Below the pieces are notes generated by a model, which was not told where the DNA came from, made no database searches, and saw only the letters and a list, made by a program, of their open reading frames with translations. 7,948 bases of DNA from contig JBKKBM010000061.1 in NCBI GenBank assembly GCA_046714215.1, positions 1 to 7,948 of the forward strand, given 5' to 3'. Position 1 is the stretch's first letter. Each line of letters begins with the position of its first letter. The translations under genes and the position numbers were made by a program. Of the stretch, positions 5,664 through 7,948 are shown piece by piece. This DNA comes from DATLCI01 sp046714215 (lineage in GTDB: Bacteria > Acidobacteriota > Terriglobia > Terriglobales > Acidobacteriaceae).

Positions 5664-7745
5664 ATGAATCTGAACCTCTGGCTCATTCCGATACTGCCGC
5701 TGGTGGGCGCACTGATCAACGGCGCGCTGGGCCGCCGCTTCCCGAAGACGCTGGTCAGCGCCGTCGCGCTGGGCGCTTCGGGTGCGGCCTTCGCCTACTC
5801 GCTATGGGTGGTATCGCAATTCGGCAGCCTGCCGCAGGTGCCCTACATCGAGAACCATGCACCCTGGATACAGATCAGCGATTTCACCGTCCACTTCGGC
5901 TTCCAACTCGACCAGCTCTCCGTAGTGATGCTGATGGTCGTCACCGGCGTGGGCTTCCTCATCCACATCTATTCCGTCGGTTACATGCACGACGACGACG
6001 GCTACTACCGCTTCTTCGCCTATCTGAACCTGTTCATGTTCTTCATGCTGGTGCTGGTACTCGCGAATAACTACCTGCTGATGTTCGTCGGATGGGAAGG
6101 CGTCGGCCTCGCGTCGTATTTGCTCATCGGCTTCTATTTCCTAAAGGACTCAGCCTCCCAAGCGGGCAAGAAAGCATTCATCGTCAACCGCATTGGCGAC
6201 TTCGCCTTCCTGTTGGGCATGTTCTTGATGGTGAAATATTTCGGATCACTGGATTTCAACTCGGTCTTCACCCAGGCCTCCAACCTGCCCATCGAGACCG
6301 CTGAGATCGGCCTGCTCACGCTCATCGGCTTCTGCCTGCTCATCGGCGCGTGCGGCAAGTCGGCACAGGTGCCCCTCTACGTCTGGCTACCCGACGCCAT
6401 GGAAGGTCCCACGCCCGTCTCCGCGCTCATCCATGCGGCCACCATGGTCACCGCCGGTGTCTACATGGTGGCGCGCTCCCACGCCATCTATAACCACGCT
6501 CCCAAGGCGCTGCTCGCGGTCGCGGTCATCGGCGCGGTGACGGCCATCTTCGCCGCCTCCATCGGTATGGTGCAGACCGACATCAAGCGCGTGCTCGCGT
6601 ACTCCACCGTCTCGCAGCTCGGATACATGTTCCTCGCCTGCGGTGTGGCTGCATATTCTGCGGGCATCTTCCACCTGATGACCCACGCCTTCTTCAAGGC
6701 GCTACTCTTCCTCGCCGCCGGGTCCGTGATCCACGCCATGGGCGGTGAGCAGGACATGCGCTTCATGGGCGGCCTGCGCAAATACATTCCTGTCACCTTC
6801 GGCGTGATGGCAATCGGCACGATTGCCATCGCAGGTATTCCGCCCCTCGCCGGCTTCTTCAGCAAAGACGAGATTCTCTGGAAGGCCTACTCCAGCGACC
6901 ACGGCCACATCGTCTTCTGGGCGATCGGCGCCATCACTGCGCTGATGACTTCGTTCTACATGTTCCGCCTGCTGTTCATGACGTTCTTCGGCGACTTACG
7001 CAGCGCGCCCGCCGCCGCACACGGCCATGGTCACGACACACATGGTCATGACGATCACGGCCACGGCACTCCGCATGAAAGCCCGTGGGTGATGCTGGCG
7101 CCGCTCGTCCTCCTCGCCGGATTATCCGTCGTCGGCGGATGGGTGGGCATCCCTCACTCGCTCGGCGGCGATAACAAGTTTGAGAAATTCCTCGAGCCCG
7201 TGTTTACGCGCTACGAACGTCCGGCAATGGCGACACCTGTAGACGCGCCGCATGCCCAAGCCGCCGCTGCGGCCCCCGCCCCTGCGGCCCATGCCGACGC
7301 CGCAGCTCCTCACGGCGCGGCTGCTGGCACAGAAGCTCATGGCGACGTCGCCACCGAACGTATGCTGACTGTGATCTCGGTCATCGTTGCATTGCTCGGC
7401 CTTACAGGCGCGTGGTTCTTGTACGTCAAGCGTCCGGAACTCCCGGAGCGCATCGCCGCGTCCATGGGCGGACTCTACCGCACCGTGCTCAACAAGTATT
7501 ACGTGGATGAGGGATACCAAGAGGCCATCGTCGATCCCATCGTGGAAGGCTCCACCAACATTCTGTGGAAGCGCGTGGACGTCGGCGTGATCGATGGCGC
7601 GGTCAACGGTGCGGGCGCCACCGCCAAGTTCTTTTCCGGTTCGCTCCGCCGGATGCAGTCCGGCAACCTCCGCTCCTATGCGGGCTGGGTCGCGATCGGC
7701 GCAGCCGCGCTGCTGGGATACATGATCTGGATGGGCTTGCAATGA
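5664..7745 (+). CDS. nuoL: NADH-quinone oxidoreductase subunit L (distal antiporter-like pump), enlarged
   Basis: A 693-residue distal proton-pumping subunit; E. coli and Thermus homologues are about 610. Conserved charged residues are in place: Glu145 (FVGWEGVGLASY), Lys232 (GKSAQVPLYVWLPDAMEGPTP, 231-251), His257 (ALIHAATMVTAGVY), Lys345 (HAFFKALLFL), and Lys401-Asp402 (GFFSKDEILW). The C-terminus has TM15 (about 567-588), the long lateral helix region (NKYYVDEGYQEAIVDP through SGSLRRMQSGNLRSY), and anchor TM16 (about 672-692). Extra length comes mainly from a His-rich loop at 453-471 (8 His in 19 residues) after TM13, and an Ala/Pro/His-rich linker at 525-561 between TM14 and TM15. By the E. 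coli NuoL topology the first would be cytoplasmic and the second periplasmic; this is inference. The start ATG fits the family; no clear Shine-Dalgarno is seen in the 7-nt gap after nuoK. The TGA overlaps the nuoM ATG (ATGA). Confidence 0.97.
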   Translation: MNLNLWLIPILPLVGALINGALGRRFPKTLVSAVALGASGAAFAYSLWVVSQFGSLPQVPYIENHAPWIQISDFTVHFGFQLDQLSVVMLMVVTGVGFLIHIYSVGYMHDDDGYYRFFAYLNLFMFFMLVLVLANNYLLMFVGWEGVGLASYLLIGFYFLKDSASQAGKKAFIVNRIGDFAFLLGMFLMVKYFGSLDFNSVFTQASNLPIETAEIGLLTLIGFCLLIGACGKSAQVPLYVWLPDAMEGPTPVSALIHAATMVTAGVYMVARSHAIYNHAPKALLAVAVIGAVTAIFAASIGMVQTDIKRVLAYSTVSQLGYMFLACGVAAYSAGIFHLMTHAFFKALLFLAAGSVIHAMGGEQDMRFMGGLRKYIPVTFGVMAIGTIAIAGIPPLAGFFSKDEILWKAYSSDHGHIVFWAIGAITALMTSFYMFRLLFMTFFGDLRSAPAAAHGHGHDTHGHDDHGHGTPHESPWVMLAPLVLLAGLSVVGGWVGIPHSLGGDNKFEKFLEPVFTRYERPAMATPVDAPHAQAAAAAPAPAAHADAAAPHGAAAGTEAHGDVATERMLTVISVIVALLGLTGAWFLYVKRPELPERIAASMGGLYRTVLNKYYVDEGYQEAIVDPIVEGSTNILWKRVDVGVIDGAVNGAGATAKFFSGSLRRMQSGNLRSYAGWVAIGAAALLGYMIWMGLQ
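7020..7076 (+). repeat. His-rich tandem-repeat segment inside nuoL
   Basis: This segment encodes NuoL residues 453-472 minus the last, built from near-repeats HGHDT / HGHDD / HGHG. At the DNA level CATGGTCACGAC (7026-7037) recurs as CATGGTCATGAC (7041-7052), 11 of 12 bases the same at a 15-nt period. This fits in-frame slippage expansion of a loop. The flanking PHESPWVM is typical of NuoL, and many NuoL proteins are histidine-rich here, so the position is normal even if the exact array is lineage-specific. Confidence 0.6.
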
Positions 7746-7948
7746 ACGAGATGCTGAGATCTTTCGACAAGCTCGTGCTGACCGCGGTCATCGCGCTGCC
7801 CGCGCTGGGCGCGCTTGCGCTCATGTTCTTCCCCCGCGGGACGAAGCATGACGACGGCCACGGACACACCCATTGCGGCAACGACAACGCCCTGAAATGG
7901 TCGGCGCTCATCCTGTCACTGGTCGCATTTGTCGCATCACTACATCTG
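7742..7948 (+). CDS. nuoM: NADH-quinone oxidoreductase subunit M (antiporter-like pump), 3' partial
   Basis: This is the first 69 codons of the second antiporter-like proton-pumping subunit; the frame is open to the window end. The ATG lies in ATGA, overlapping the nuoL stop by 4 nt, a common sign of translational coupling. Visible features are a first hydrophobic segment (about residues 11-30, LVLTAVIALPALGALALMFF), a short hydrophilic loop with the His-rich stretch HDDGHGHTHC (36-45), and the start of a second hydrophobic segment (from about 52, WSALILSLVAFVASLHL). None of the diagnostic motifs of the family are inside the window, so the call rests on the membrane character, the LPALGALAL/FFP start typical of NuoM, and its place directly after nuoL. 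An NuoN identity is possible but less likely by gene order. Confidence 0.85.
   Translation, partial: MNEMLRSFDKLVLTAVIALPALGALALMFFPRGTKHDDGHGHTHCGNDNALKWSALILSLVAFVASLHL

Overview
The window is one stretch of a respiratory complex I operon (proton-pumping NADH:quinone oxidoreductase), all on the + strand. The order is nuoF (5' end missing), nuoG, nuoH, nuoJ, nuoK, nuoL, nuoM (3' end missing). Every gene is recognised from conserved family motifs, and about 98% of the bases are coding. I see no RNA gene, mobile element, CRISPR array or foreign-looking segment. The DNA is GC-rich by eye (roughly 60%), with the same codon habit throughout. The gene order and several protein signatures (YEVGEESAL in NuoF, a two-ferredoxin NuoG, the style of the NuoL/NuoM sequences) would fit an acidobacterium or a similar GC-rich, deep-branching bacterium. 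This placement is an impression from memory, not a search result.

Region by region: 1-1290 holds the NADH/FMN/N3 subunit NuoF. 1309-3672 holds the iron-sulfur subunit NuoG, which carries the standard N1b, N5, N4 and N7 ligands plus four extra cysteines that would complete one further [4Fe-4S] cluster. 3673-3781 is the only real intergenic gap (109 nt); it contains a perfect 22-bp palindrome and a second GC-rich inverted repeat. 3782-5656 holds the membrane subunits NuoH, NuoJ and NuoK, packed with 1-nt spacing or overlap. 5664-7745 holds the antiporter-like subunit NuoL, lengthened by a His-rich tandem-repeat loop and an Ala/Pro/His-rich linker. 7742-7948 is the start of NuoM, overlapping nuoL by 4 nt and carrying its own His-rich loop.

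Functionally, NuoF takes hydride from NADH onto FMN and passes electrons through N3 to the NuoG cluster chain. In the complete enzyme they then reach quinone through NuoI and NuoB at the NuoH/NuoD interface, and NuoH/J/K/L/M(/N) turn this into proton pumping. The notable absence is nuoI, normally between nuoH and nuoJ: here those genes are separated by one base. Since NuoI carries clusters N6a and N6b, a working enzyme needs it encoded elsewhere. The most useful points for a second look are this missing nuoI, the extra NuoG cluster, and the structured nuoG-nuoH gap. I did not find a new biological system; otherwise this is an ordinary housekeeping operon.
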